Positions 22,524 to 31,339 of a stretch of 64,000 nucleotides of DNA are shown piece by piece. The stretch is from positions 2,914,001 through 2,978,000 of the forward strand of contig NZ_CP042652.1 in the NCBI RefSeq assembly GCF_013177675.1. Direction: 5' to 3'. The position numbers and the translations under genes are program-made. The notes beneath the pieces were generated by a model. The model was not told where the DNA came from, made no database searches, and saw only the letters and a list, made by a program, of their open reading frames with translations. How positions within the stretch are numbered: the first letter of the stretch is position 1; each line of letters starts with the position of its first letter. This stretch comes from Arcobacter acticola. GTDB lineage: Bacteria; Campylobacterota; Campylobacteria; Campylobacterales; Arcobacteraceae.

Positions 22524-23497
22524 TTCTTCTTTTTAAATATCCAATATTGAAAACTAACGATTGCTATTAATATTAGTGAGAAAATATTAAAAGCATTTTG
22601 ATTTTCGGCACCTGGGATTCCACCTATATTTATTCCTAAAAGTCCAGTTAAAAAACTTAATGGTAAGAATATAGCTGAAATTATAGAAAGTACATACATT
22701 TTTTTGTTCATTTGATCGCTTAACATATTTGAAAGTTCTTCTTGAATTAAAGCTACTTTATCTCTTATTGTATCTAATTCTTCGATATGCCTTATTAGCT
22801 GGTCGTTTGTTTCTCTTAATTGTAATCGTTCATATTCATTTATCCATGTTATTTTATCATGGTAAAGTTTATTCATAGCCTCTTTTTGAGGGAAAAGATA
22901 TCTTCTTAAAATGATGGATTCTCTTCTAATTGCTAATATTTCATTTCTAAATTTAATATCACTAGAGTCTATTATATTTTCTTCTAAATAATCAGCTCTA
23001 TCTTCTATTTGATCAATTATTTCTTCCATTCTATCAGTAATTCTATAGGTTAAATCTATTAGAAATTCAGATGCGCTTTTAGGACCTGTTCCTTTTTTTA
23101 AACTTGTTATTAATTCACCAATTGATAAAAGATTTCTTCTTCTTGTACTTATTATTAAAGTTGCTGAAACATATAGTCTAACAGAAACCATATCTTCAGG
23201 TTTAGAGTTTGGATTTAAATTCACACCCCTTAAAGCAATTAACAAAGCATCTCCTAAAATAGTAGTTCTAGGTCTTGTTTCTTCTGTCAAAAGTGCATCA
23301 ATAGCAATAGAATCAATATAACTTTTATTTGTTATCCAATCTATTGCTTCAGGACTTGTATAATCAAAATGTAACCACAAAATTTTATCAGATTTATCAA
23401 CTGTATCAATTTCTTCATAGGTTAATTCTTGAGCATTTCCTTGCTTATCAAGTAAATATGCTTGAACAGGATTGCGTGTTGCTATATTATCTTGCAT
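22514..23497 (-). CDS. CorA/ZntB-family metal transporter
   Basis: A 327-residue protein with a large cytoplasmic domain and two C-terminal membrane helices. The signature between them reads TGLLGINIGGIPG. GIN replaces the GMN of true CorA Mg2+ channels and the following GGIPG is typical of ZntB, which moves zinc. I therefore favour a ZntB-like role over CorA, though substrate cannot be settled from sequence. It is coupled by overlap to mgtE. Confidence 0.85.
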   Translation of the reverse strand: MQDNIATRNPVQAYLLDKQGNAQELTYEEIDTVDKSDKILWLHFDYTSPEAIDWITNKSYIDSIAIDALLTEETRPRTTILGDALLIALRGVNLNPNSKPEDMVSVRLYVSATLIISTRRRNLLSIGELITSLKKGTGPKSASEFLIDLTYRITDRMEEIIDQIEDRADYLEENIIDSSDIKFRNEILAIRRESIILRRYLFPQKEAMNKLYHDKITWINEYERLQLRETNDQLIRHIEELDTIRDKVALIQEELSNMLSDQMNKKMYVLSIISAIFLPLSFLTGLLGINIGGIPGAENQNAFNIFSLILIAIVSFQYWIFKKKKWI

Positions 23498-23509
23498 TTT
23501 ATTCTGCCT

Positions 23510-24247
23510 TTAAATTATTGAATAAACTATTTCAGTTTTATCTTTTTGTTTTTTAATCTCTTCAATTTTTAAATTTGGAATTTGCATATTCATTAATTCA
23601 TCAATTGTTTTTATATTGTTAATAGCAAGTAGTTTTAAAATAACTCCTCTATATGCTTTTGCCCAATGGCTTACAACTTTCCCCTCTTTTATAAATTTCA
23701 TAGTTGTATATGGTTTCTTTATCTTGTAAAATTTTTCATAGAAGCCAGCTCTTAAATCTATAAGGTCTTCATCTTTTAAAGTTTCATCTAAAATTGATGA
23801 AAAGTTATCATTATAGAATTTCTCTATTTTTACATTGTCAAAGGTTTCACCTTGCTTTAGTTTATAATCAGGAATAAAATCACCTGAATTAATAGGTCCA
23901 AATAAATTTGAGAAAATCAATACATTTTTATCAATATAAGATTGTTCAACACTGTTTAACTTTGAATATTCTAAGTAATCAAAAGCTACACCATCATATC
24001 TATTAATAGCCTTCATGGTAAGACCATCAAATATGTTCTTTAAATATTGCTCTATAACATTTTCTTTTTTTGTACCAAATAGTTTTATTAACTGTTCCTT
24101 TGAAGCATTTGAAATATATTCTTGATAGTGCTTTACAATTTCCATTCTTGTTTCAAATAACTCAGGAAATAAAAAACTATCTTTATTAATAGCAGGATTA
24201 GTGCCTCCTGAAATTTTTGTTTCACTTGGGGAAAATAGTATTTTCAT
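23510..24247 (-). CDS. yaaA: YaaA peroxide-stress protein (UPF0246)
   Basis: 245 residues. The N-terminus MKILFSPSETK and the internal FDGLTMKAINRYDGVAFDYL match the YaaA family. E. coli YaaA limits free intracellular iron during peroxide stress. FSNLFGPINSGDFIPDYKLK and SHWAKAYRG are further family blocks. It lies 8 nt after the YchJ-like gene and 12 nt before the ZntB/CorA gene. Confidence 0.93.
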   Translation of the reverse strand: MKILFSPSETKISGGTNPAINKDSFLFPELFETRMEIVKHYQEYISNASKEQLIKLFGTKKENVIEQYLKNIFDGLTMKAINRYDGVAFDYLEYSKLNSVEQSYIDKNVLIFSNLFGPINSGDFIPDYKLKQGETFDNVKIEKFYNDNFSSILDETLKDEDLIDLRAGFYEKFYKIKKPYTTMKFIKEGKVVSHWAKAYRGVILKLLAINNIKTIDELMNMQIPNLKIEEIKKQKDKTEIVYSII

Positions 24248-24255
24248 TTGTATCC

Positions 24256-24681
24256 TTAATCTATAAATTGGCCATCAACATAAAGCCATTTTCCATTTTC
24301 TTTTAAAAATCTACTTTTTTCTGTAAAAGAGATATCATTATTATATTGTTTCAAAGTAGCTTTAAAAGTGACAAAGCTTTCTGTATCTTCTGAATTTTCT
24401 TCCAAGAAATCTAAAATTTCTAATTTCTCAAAATTAGTATTTCTCGAAAAACTCAAAATATCTTCTTTCCAAGATTTAATATCACTTGTAAAATCAGAAT
24501 TATTTTCATGTGTTGTAAAGATTATATAATCAGCATTTTCTGCTGCAAATGCACAAAATCTTGATTTCATTAATTCAAGAGCTGTTTTAGGTAATTTTAT
24601 TTTATCATGAAATACTTTACAACATTTTTTATATTTTTGTAAAGAGCCACAAGGACAAGTGTTGTTAACAGGAAGTTTCAA
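24256..24681 (-). CDS. YchJ-like protein with SEC-C motif
   Basis: 141 residues. The N-terminal CPCGSLQKYKKCC is a SEC-C zinc-binding motif, and LMKSRFCAFAAENADYIIFTTH matches the 'lMRSRYtAf...dy.yl..T.' block of the YchJ/UPF0225 family (NTF2-like fold). ENGKWLYVDG near the end is also typical. The function is unknown. It is the first gene of the four-gene minus-strand metal/stress run. Confidence 0.88.
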   Translation of the reverse strand: MKLPVNNTCPCGSLQKYKKCCKVFHDKIKLPKTALELMKSRFCAFAAENADYIIFTTHENNSDFTSDIKSWKEDILSFSRNTNFEKLEILDFLEENSEDTESFVTFKATLKQYNNDISFTEKSRFLKENGKWLYVDGQFID

Positions 24682-24732
24682 ATTAGTCCTTAAAATTTTT
24701 AAGGGATTCTATCATAATTGAGTAAAAAATTA

Positions 24733-24753
24733 AAGTAAGGATAGTCCTTACTT
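24733..24753 (-). terminator. Terminator after the ComEA-like gene
   Basis: AAGTAAGGA pairs perfectly with TCCTTACTT around a 3-nt loop. On the minus strand it is followed by TAATTTTTTA. Confidence 0.75.
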
Positions 24754-24780
24754 CAACTTATATTTTTTGTGAGTTGCTTT

Positions 24781-25053
24781 TTATTTCTTTTCTATCTTTT
24801 TTTCTACTTTTTCTTTTGTATCCATATTACTTTCTTTTACACTTGATACAATACTATCTCCAAAACCTTTAATATTTTTTAAATCTTCTGGCTCATTTAT
24901 TTTATTTGTTTTTCTATATTCAATAATAGAATCGGCTTTTTTATCACCAATACCTTTAATACTCATCAACTCTTCTTTTGTAGCAGTTTGCAAATTTATA
25001 GCAGCAAACATAAAAGATACACATAACATTAATAATGCAACAATTTTTTTCAT
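24781..25053 (-). CDS. Exported ComEA-like helix-hairpin-helix protein
   Basis: A 90-residue protein with a signal peptide (about 1-17, ending MFAAI). It has tandem helix-hairpin-helix motifs: NLQTATKEELMSIKGIGDKKADSI and PEDLKNIKGFGDSIV. Such small periplasmic proteins bind double-stranded DNA; ComEA takes up transforming DNA in competent bacteria. The C-terminus is a lysine/glutamate tail. It stands alone with its own terminator. Confidence 0.88.
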   Translation of the reverse strand: MKKIVALLMLCVSFMFAAINLQTATKEELMSIKGIGDKKADSIIEYRKTNKINEPEDLKNIKGFGDSIVSSVKESNMDTKEKVEKKIEKK

Positions 25054-25192
25054 TTTAACTCCTTTTTTAATAATGTTTTTAATTATATATAAATAAACTT
25101 AATTATTATTTAGGCCAAAGGAGGAATTCACAATCTTTTTTAAATAAACTCTTTTATATAATAATCAATATCTAAAATATACAAGGAGAAAT

Positions 25193-25603
25193 ATGGATAA
25201 TCTTCCAATACAATTTGCATCGAATTTTATTTCTATCATATTAGTTGGTGTTTTAATTTATAGTTTTTTAAAACATAAAAAAGGAATAAATGTAATTGCA
25301 AAGTTAGATGAATTAAAAGAGCAAAATCTTTTAACTCAAGATGATATTAATTATATCAGTAAAAATGAAAGAGAATATAAAGAGAAGTCTGAAAAAGCTG
25401 ATGCTTTAGCAAAACTTTTAATGCCTATATTTATCTTAATAGTTGGAGTTTTATTTATATATCTACCTACTAGTGAAGCAATGATTCATTTAAATGCTTT
25501 TGTTGTTGCTTTTATATTAATTCAACTTAATAAAATTAATAAAAAGAATACATACACTCTTTTAAAAGATTTAAAAAGGTCTGCAAATAAAGAAGAGAAT
25601 TAA
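25193..25603 (+). CDS. Unknown small membrane protein
   Basis: 136 residues with a membrane helix near 9-28, a charged central part (KLDELKEQNLLTQDDINYIS) and two more hydrophobic stretches near 77-112. The AAGGAG ribosome site is good. I do not recognise the family. It ends at a shared terminator with the convergent Crp/Fnr-type gene. Confidence 0.6.
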   Translation: MDNLPIQFASNFISIILVGVLIYSFLKHKKGINVIAKLDELKEQNLLTQDDINYISKNEREYKEKSEKADALAKLLMPIFILIVGVLFIYLPTSEAMIHLNAFVVAFILIQLNKINKKNTYTLLKDLKRSANKEEN

Positions 25604-25613
25604 TTCTCTTCTT
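25590..25613. terminator. Bidirectional terminator
   Basis: A 24-base perfect palindrome (half-site AAGAAGAGAATT) overlaps the end of the plus-strand gene. It is followed by TTAATTTTT and lies just beyond the 3' end of the minus-strand regulator gene. Confidence 0.7.
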
Positions 25614-25620
25614 TTAATTT

Positions 25621-26268
25621 TTACTCCACAATATAATTTTTTAATCTATCGTAATCTAATATTTTTATATAACCTTTTTCATTTTGTATAATTTTCTCAT
25701 TTTTTAATTTTGCTAGTTTTCTTGAAAATGTTTCAGGAGTAATATTTAATATTTGTGCAATTTTTACTTGTTTTAAATTTATAAGTATTGCTTCATTATC
25801 AAATAAAAATTTTGCAATTTTTTCTAAGCTATTTGAACTAATATTATAGTTTATAAAACTTTCCAAGGCTTTTATCTTTTTTGTTAGTGATTTAATAAAG
25901 AAAATAGCAATCTCGGGTTTTAATAAAAACTCCTTCTTAAACTTCTCATAATCAATTAATAAAACCTCTGCTTTTGTCTCAAAAGAGCAATTTGCAGGGA
26001 ATTTTGACTCTTCATAATTTACAATTTCTGCTATTAAAGAAGGTGCCATTAAATTATGAATTACTACTTCATTGTCTTTATGGTCATATGTATAAAGTTT
26101 TGCGATTCCTTTTATTAATAGATGTAAATATTTTGCTTCGTCACCTTTATAAAAAAGTATTTCATCTTTATTAAAATGCTTTTTAACTGATATTTCTTTT
26201 AATCTTATTAATTCTTCTTTTTCTAAAAAGCTAAAGAAATAAAAATCTTCTAATCCTGTTTTTTCCAT
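25621..26268 (-). CDS. Crp/Fnr-family regulator, NssR-like
   Basis: 215 residues. A cyclic-nucleotide-binding-type beta barrel spans about 15-115, and a C-terminal HTH recognition helix follows (KIAQILNITPETFSRKLAKLK). It has a single cysteine and so lacks the Fe-S ligands of FNR. This fits the NssR/DNR type that senses nitric oxide or related stress. It is divergent from a YgbA-type gene whose family responds to nitrous compounds, and a TTGAT-N4-GTCAA box lies between them. NssR identity is inferred. Confidence 0.75.
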   Translation of the reverse strand: MEKTGLEDFYFFSFLEKEELIRLKEISVKKHFNKDEILFYKGDEAKYLHLLIKGIAKLYTYDHKDNEVVIHNLMAPSLIAEIVNYEESKFPANCSFETKAEVLLIDYEKFKKEFLLKPEIAIFFIKSLTKKIKALESFINYNISSNSLEKIAKFLFDNEAILINLKQVKIAQILNITPETFSRKLAKLKNEKIIQNEKGYIKILDYDRLKNYIVE

Positions 26269-26283
26269 TTATTCTCTTTTTTG

Positions 26284-26297
26284 TTGATTGTTGTCAA
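26284..26297. promoter_or_regulatory. FNR/NNR-like operator
   Basis: TTGAT-TGTT-GTCAA is a near-perfect FNR-family site in the gap between the regulator and the YgbA-type gene. It could act on either gene. If it is at -41.5 for the YgbA-type gene, transcription would start near 26332. Confidence 0.75.
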
Positions 26298-26383
26298 TGT
26301 CTATTTTCGTATTTTATGTAATTATATTGAAATTAAAGTTAAATAGGATAAAACTAGACCTAATTAAAAATAAAAGGAAGAAA

Positions 26384-26731
26384 ATGACAAGCGAAAAATT
26401 TGAAATTGAAATAAATACCTTAAAATCTTTTTTTGAAGTTTATTGTAAAGATAAACATGAAAATCAAGAAAATAGAAATGTTACATTAGAGTATAAAAAC
26501 AAAACTTTTGAAATAGAATTATGCTTATGTAAAGAGTGCCAAGATGCAATAAACTATTCATTTGACAGACTTTTACAATGTCCAAATGAAATAAAACCAA
26601 GATGTAGAAAATGCCCAACTCCATGTTATGAGAAACCTAGATGGAAAAATGTTGCAAAAGTGATGATACATTCTGCAGTAAAATTATCTCTATCTAAAAT
26701 GAAATCAAGAGTTAAAAATATTTTTTCTTAG
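26384..26731 (+). CDS. Nitrous-oxide-stimulated promoter family protein (YgbA-type)
   Basis: 115 residues with a cysteine cluster: CLCKEC, then LQCPNEIKPRCRKCPTPCYE. This C-rich pattern and PRWKNVAKVMIHSA identify the YgbA/'nitrous oxide-stimulated promoter' family, whose E. coli member is induced by nitric oxide. The start is at the ATG after AAAAGGAAG; an upstream in-frame start at 26288 overlaps the operator. It probably helps recovery from nitrosative stress. It ends 3 nt from the convergent ung. Confidence 0.85.
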   Translation: MTSEKFEIEINTLKSFFEVYCKDKHENQENRNVTLEYKNKTFEIELCLCKECQDAINYSFDRLLQCPNEIKPRCRKCPTPCYEKPRWKNVAKVMIHSAVKLSLSKMKSRVKNIFS

Positions 26732-26734
26732 CTT

Positions 26735-27379
26735 TTACCAGTTTATTTGTTTTTTACCTAAACTCTTTAATATTTCATTTGTTTTAGAAAAATGTTTGCA
26801 ACCAAAAAAACCTCTATATGAAGATAATGGACTTGGATGAACACCACTTAATATATGATGCTTTGACTTATCTATTATTTTCTCTTTTTTAATAGCACTA
26901 CTTCCCCAAAGAATAAAAACAACATCTTTGCAATTTTTAGAAATGAATTTAATCAAATTATCTGTGAATATTTCCCAGCCTAGTTTATGGTGAGATTTTG
27001 GTTTTGATTCTTCAACTGTTAATATGCTATTTATTAGTAATGCTCCATCTTCTGCCCATGATGTTAAATCACCATTTTCACAAACAGAGCTTCCAATATC
27101 ATCATTTATCTCTTTTAGTATATTCACCATTGAAGGCGGGTTTTTTATATTACTTGGTGTTGAAAAAGCTAAACCTTGGGCTTGCCCTGCTCCGTGATAT
27201 GGATCTTGACCTAATATAACTACTTTTAAATTCTCAAGTGAGGTTAAAGTAAAAGCATAAAATATCTTATCTTTTGCTGGAAAAACTACTGAGCTTTCAT
27301 AAGCCTTATTAACTTCCTTTATCAGTTTTTGATAATACTCTTTACCCTGCTCTTCTTTAAAGAAATCATCCCATGTCAT
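26735..27379 (-). CDS. ung: Uracil-DNA glycosylase
   Basis: Family 1 UDG, 214 residues, which removes uracil from DNA to start base-excision repair. The catalytic water-activating loop GQDPYHGAGQAQGLAFS is near residue 55-71. The DNA-intercalation loop HPSPLSSYRGFFGCKHF is near 180-196. GDLTSWAEDGALLINSILTV is also typical. Confidence 0.97.
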   Translation of the reverse strand: MTWDDFFKEEQGKEYYQKLIKEVNKAYESSVVFPAKDKIFYAFTLTSLENLKVVILGQDPYHGAGQAQGLAFSTPSNIKNPPSMVNILKEINDDIGSSVCENGDLTSWAEDGALLINSILTVEESKPKSHHKLGWEIFTDNLIKFISKNCKDVVFILWGSSAIKKEKIIDKSKHHILSGVHPSPLSSYRGFFGCKHFSKTNEILKSLGKKQINW

Positions 27380-27407
27380 TGCTGTATCCTTATATTTTAG
27401 AAATAAA

Positions 27408-27437
27408 AAAAGCTAAGGCTTTAAAACCTTAGCTTTT
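27408..27437 (-). terminator. Terminator of the aldehyde dehydrogenase operon
   Basis: AAAAGCTAAGG pairs with CCTTAGCTTTT (11 bp). A T-rich tract follows on both sides. It lies just past the dehydrogenase stop. Confidence 0.82.
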
Positions 27438-27459
27438 ATAAAAATCTTTTATTTTATGA

Positions 27460-28851
27460 TTATAAAACAGAAGATTTAATAACCATCATTTTTTCATTTG
27501 AACACTCTTCCATAGAGTGATGAATTCCACCAAGTCCAAGTCCTGAAGCTTTAGCTCCTCCAAATGGCATCCAGTCAACTCTGAATGCTGTATGGTCATT
27601 TACCATTACCGCTGTTCCATTTAATCTTTTTACAGCTCTTAAAGCAGTATCAAGATTTTTTGTAAATACAGCCGCTTGGAAAGATACATCTAAAGCATTT
27701 GCTCTATTAAATGCATCTTCAATATCTGAGTATGAATAAATACAAACAACTGGTCCAAATACTTCTTTAGTTGATACTAAAGCATCATCAGCAGGGTTTA
27801 CAATTACAGTTGGTTCATAACAAGAATCTGAAATTCTTTTTCCACCAACTAAAATCTTTCCACCTTTAGTAACAGCTTCATTAACCCACTCTTCAACTCT
27901 ATTTACTTCATTATGGTTAATAAGTGGTCCAACTTCAGTTTTAGGGTCTAATTGATCACCTACAACTAATTTAGAAGCATAAGTAGCTAATTTACTTGCA
28001 ACTTCATCAACAATTGATTCATGAACAAATACTCTTTGAACAGAAACACAAACTTGACCAGCGTGGTAGAAACCACCTTTACCGATTGAAGGAATTAATT
28101 CATTAATATCAGCATCAGCTTCAACAATAACAGGAGCCACTCCACCATGTTCAAGTGCTACTCTTGTTCCAGGAGCTACTTTAGAATTTAAATACCAACC
28201 AACAGCTCCAGAACCTATAAATGTTAAAGCATTTACTTTAGGACTAGTTGCAAGTAGTTCTCCACCTTGTCTATCACAAACAACAGCTTGTGCCCAACCT
28301 TTAGGAAGTCCTGCTTCTTCTAAAATCTCAACTACTCTAATTGCACTCATTGGAGTTTGAGTTGCAGGTTTAATAACAACTGAACAACCAACAGCAATAG
28401 CAGGAATTACTTGATGAATTGCTAAGTTTAATGGGTGATTAAATGCAGAAATAGCAGCAACAACACCAATTGGTTCTTTAAAAGTATAAGCCATTCTATT
28501 TGCTGAACTTGCAGTATGCCCCATAGCAATTTGTTTACCTTCTCTAGCTCCTAAAGCTTCAATGGCTAGTTTAACACCATTGATTGCTCTGTGAACTTCA
28601 ACTTGTGAATCAAGCCATGGTTTCCCACCTTCGCTTGCGCAAAGTTTTGTTAATTCATCAATTTGAGAAGACATAATTTTTACTACATTTTCTAAAATTT
28701 CTACTCTTTTATAAGTTGGTAATGCATTTTTATGGTCATCAAAAGTATTTCTAGCTAATTCTAATGCTGTTTCTACTTCTGCCACTGATCCATATGGCAC
28801 AGTTCCTACTACTCTTCCATCAAATGGCGACGTTACTTCTATTGTACTCAT
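27460..28851 (-). CDS. NAD(P)-dependent aldehyde dehydrogenase
   Basis: 463 residues of the ALDH superfamily. ISAFNHPLNLAIHQVIPAIA and GCSVVIKPA line the cofactor site, the catalytic Glu is in LEHGGVAPVIV, and the catalytic Cys is in HAGQVCVSVQRVFV. MPFGGAKASGLGLGG is near the end. It resembles lactaldehyde/phosphonoacetaldehyde-type enzymes, but the substrate is unknown. It lies 20 nt after a TPP enzyme of the acetolactate synthase type, so it may oxidise an aldehyde that enzyme makes or uses. Confidence 0.9.
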   Translation of the reverse strand: MSTIEVTSPFDGRVVGTVPYGSVAEVETALELARNTFDDHKNALPTYKRVEILENVVKIMSSQIDELTKLCASEGGKPWLDSQVEVHRAINGVKLAIEALGAREGKQIAMGHTASSANRMAYTFKEPIGVVAAISAFNHPLNLAIHQVIPAIAVGCSVVIKPATQTPMSAIRVVEILEEAGLPKGWAQAVVCDRQGGELLATSPKVNALTFIGSGAVGWYLNSKVAPGTRVALEHGGVAPVIVEADADINELIPSIGKGGFYHAGQVCVSVQRVFVHESIVDEVASKLATYASKLVVGDQLDPKTEVGPLINHNEVNRVEEWVNEAVTKGGKILVGGKRISDSCYEPTVIVNPADDALVSTKEVFGPVVCIYSYSDIEDAFNRANALDVSFQAAVFTKNLDTALRAVKRLNGTAVMVNDHTAFRVDWMPFGGAKASGLGLGGIHHSMEECSNEKMMVIKSSVL

Positions 28852-28871
28852 ATTTTTCCTTTAAAATTTTA

Positions 28872-30518
28872 TTATATTAAACACTGTTTTTTAGCTAATA
28901 AATCATTTAAAATTGCATGATTTAAAGAATAATCAACTGCTAAATCAATTAAGTGAACACCTTTAGTATTTACACATTCTTCTAAAGTTTTTTCAAACTC
29001 TTCAACTGATGTTGGTCTATGTCCACTTGCTCCATAAGATTCAGCATATTTTACAAAATCAGGATTTCCTAAATCTAAACCGAATGTTTCAAATCCCATT
29101 CCTGTTTGTTTCCATTTAATCATTCCATATGCATTATCATTTAAAATAATTACAGTTAAATCAAGTCCTAATCTAACCGCAGTTTCAAGTTCTTGTGAAT
29201 TCATCATAAATCCACCATCTCCACAAACAGAAACAACTTTTTTATCAGGATTTATCATTTTAGCTGCCATTCCAGAAGGAAGTCCAGCTCCCATAGTTGC
29301 TAAAGCATTATCTAATAATAATGTATTTGGTTGTGCACATCTATAATTTCTTGCAAACCAGATTTTATAAACACCATTATCAAGTGTTACAATATCTTCA
29401 TCATCTAAAATTTGTCTAATACTTCTTACTGCTCTTTGAGGTAAAATTGGGAATCTATTATCACCAAAATATTTATTTAGGTGAGTTTTAACTTCTGTTA
29501 CCATTCTTTTGTAGTAATCAAATTCCCAATGCTCTTGTGGAGAAATTGCAGTTGTTAAACTAGCAATATTTGAAGCGATGTCACCAACAACATCTAATTG
29601 TGGGAAATATGTATCATCAACTTCAGATGGGAAGAAATTAACATGAATTACTTTTGTAGCGTCTGGTGTATTTTCCATAAAAAATGGTGGTTTTTCAATA
29701 ACATCATGACCTACATTGATAATTAAATCTGCTCTTTCAATTGCGCAGTGAATAAAGTCATCTTTAGATAATGCAGCAGTTGATAAACATAATTTATGAT
29801 TTTCATCAATTACACCTTTTCCCATTTGAGTTGAGAAGAAAGGAATTCCAGTTTCATTTACAAAATCTGTTAATGCATTTCCAATTCTTGTTCTATTAGC
29901 ACCTGCTCCTATTAATAATAATGGTCTTTTTGCTTTTTCAATCATTTTTACTGCATCTGTAATTGCATCTTTTCCAGCTTTTGGATATTTGAATTCTCTT
30001 ACTGGATAGATATTAAATTCCACTTCTTCAGCTGCTATATCTTCAGGTAATTCAATATGAACAGCACCTGGTCTCTCTGTTGTTGCAATTTTAAATGCTT
30101 CTCTTACCATTGATGGAATGTTATTTCCATTTACAACTTGTTTAGCATATTTTGTCATTGGTTTCATCATACCAACGATATCAATAATTTGGAATCTACC
30201 TTGTTTTGATTTTTTAATAGGTTTTTGACCTGTAATCATCATCATTGGCATTCCACCTAATTGTGCATAAGCTGCACTTGTAGCGAAATTTGTAGCTCCA
30301 GGGCCAAGAGTTGATAAACAAACTCCAACTTTTCCAGTTAATCTACCATAAGTTGCTGCCATGAATCCAGCTGCTTGCTCATGTCTTGTTAAAATTAGTT
30401 TAATATCTGATGTTCTAAGTGCTTCAAGAAAATCAAGATTTTCTTCACCTGGAATACCAAAGATATATTCAACACCTTCGTTTTCTAAAGCTTTTACAAA
30501 TAGTTCTGATGCATTCAT
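28872..30518 (-). CDS. Acetolactate synthase-like TPP enzyme
   Basis: A 548-residue TPP-dependent enzyme. The catalytic Glu sits in LTRHEQAAGFMAATYGRL, and the TPP/Mg motif reads GDGGFMMNSQELETA, followed by NDNAYG. YAESYGASGHRPTS resembles the catabolic AlsS type. No small regulatory subunit is adjacent. I start at the ATG with GGAG eight bases upstream (MNASELFVKA); a frame extension to 30560 overlaps an upstream Fur-like box. It forms an operon with the aldehyde dehydrogenase. The real substrate may differ from pyruvate. Confidence 0.85.
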   Translation of the reverse strand: MNASELFVKALENEGVEYIFGIPGEENLDFLEALRTSDIKLILTRHEQAAGFMAATYGRLTGKVGVCLSTLGPGATNFATSAAYAQLGGMPMMMITGQKPIKKSKQGRFQIIDIVGMMKPMTKYAKQVVNGNNIPSMVREAFKIATTERPGAVHIELPEDIAAEEVEFNIYPVREFKYPKAGKDAITDAVKMIEKAKRPLLLIGAGANRTRIGNALTDFVNETGIPFFSTQMGKGVIDENHKLCLSTAALSKDDFIHCAIERADLIINVGHDVIEKPPFFMENTPDATKVIHVNFFPSEVDDTYFPQLDVVGDIASNIASLTTAISPQEHWEFDYYKRMVTEVKTHLNKYFGDNRFPILPQRAVRSIRQILDDEDIVTLDNGVYKIWFARNYRCAQPNTLLLDNALATMGAGLPSGMAAKMINPDKKVVSVCGDGGFMMNSQELETAVRLGLDLTVIILNDNAYGMIKWKQTGMGFETFGLDLGNPDFVKYAESYGASGHRPTSVEEFEKTLEECVNTKGVHLIDLAVDYSLNHAILNDLLAKKQCLI

Positions 30519-30545
30519 TTTATATACTCCGTTTATGTTATAAAG

Positions 30546-30564
30546 ATTATTGATAATCATATTT
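30546..30564. promoter_or_regulatory. Fur-like box A
   Basis: Core GATAATCAT at 30552-30560, with about 13 of 19 positions matching the Fur consensus. It lies about 30-45 bases upstream of the synthase start codon. Confidence 0.5.
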
Positions 30565-30591
30565 AATACTTATTAAAATTTAGCCTTTTTT

Positions 30592-30610
30592 CATAATGAT
30601 TATCAAAAAG
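30592..30610. promoter_or_regulatory. Fur-like box B
   Basis: On the minus strand GATAATCATTAT (30593-30604) matches the Fur core, about 14 of 19 positions. TTGATA within the box could be a -35 element for the synthase operon, so bound Fur would block it. Confidence 0.55.
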
Positions 30611-30745
30611 ATACGAAATGTGTAAGAATTTACACAAAAGGGATTATAGTTTATTCCTCCTTATATAATAATCTTTTTTTGTGCTAATTTATAGCTTCTT
30701 AATAATATTTTTTATACTATTGATAAATTTATAAAAAGGTTATTA

Positions 30746-31339
30746 ATGAAGAAAATCCTAATAATAGTAATATTGGCAATTATTGTTCCCTTAATTTATC
30801 TAATATTTTCAAATTACAACAATATTCCAAAACTTGATGAAAATGTAAAAGAGAAATGGTCACAAGTACAAAATCAATATAAGAGAAGAGCTGATTTAAT
30901 ACCAAATTTAGTAGCAACGGTAAAAGGTTATGCGGAACATGAAAAAAGCACTTTTGTAGAAGTTACAGAAGCTAGAAGTAAAGTTTCACAAATGAATATT
31001 AATGCAGATACGCTTAATAATCCAGCAGCAATGCAACAATTTGTAGATGCACAAGCTGGACTTTCAGGAGCTTTATCTAAACTTATGCTTGTTGTTGAAA
31101 AGTATCCAGATCTTAAAGCAAATGAAAACTTTATGGCTCTTCAATCTCAACTTGAAGGAACAGAAAATAGAATTACTGTTGCACGAAAAGATTTTATTGA
31201 AGCTGTAAAATTATATAACTTGGAACTTCGAACAATGCCTGGAAAACTAGTAGCTGCAATAGTACATCCAAGTGCACAAGTAAAAGAAACATTTACAGCA
31301 AGTCCAACAGAACAAGAAGCGCCGAAAGTTCAATTTTAA
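30746..31339 (+). CDS. lemA: LemA family protein
   Basis: A 197-residue protein anchored by one N-terminal membrane helix. VKEKWSQVQNQYKRRADLIPNLVATVKGYA and AQAGLSGALSKLMLVVEKYPDLKAN are LemA hallmarks. It is the first gene of the common LemA-TPM-TPM arrangement and overlaps the next ATG by one base (TAATG). The exact role of the family, in the envelope, is unsettled. Confidence 0.93.
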   Translation: MKKILIIVILAIIVPLIYLIFSNYNNIPKLDENVKEKWSQVQNQYKRRADLIPNLVATVKGYAEHEKSTFVEVTEARSKVSQMNINADTLNNPAAMQQFVDAQAGLSGALSKLMLVVEKYPDLKANENFMALQSQLEGTENRITVARKDFIEAVKLYNLELRTMPGKLVAAIVHPSAQVKETFTASPTEQEAPKVQF

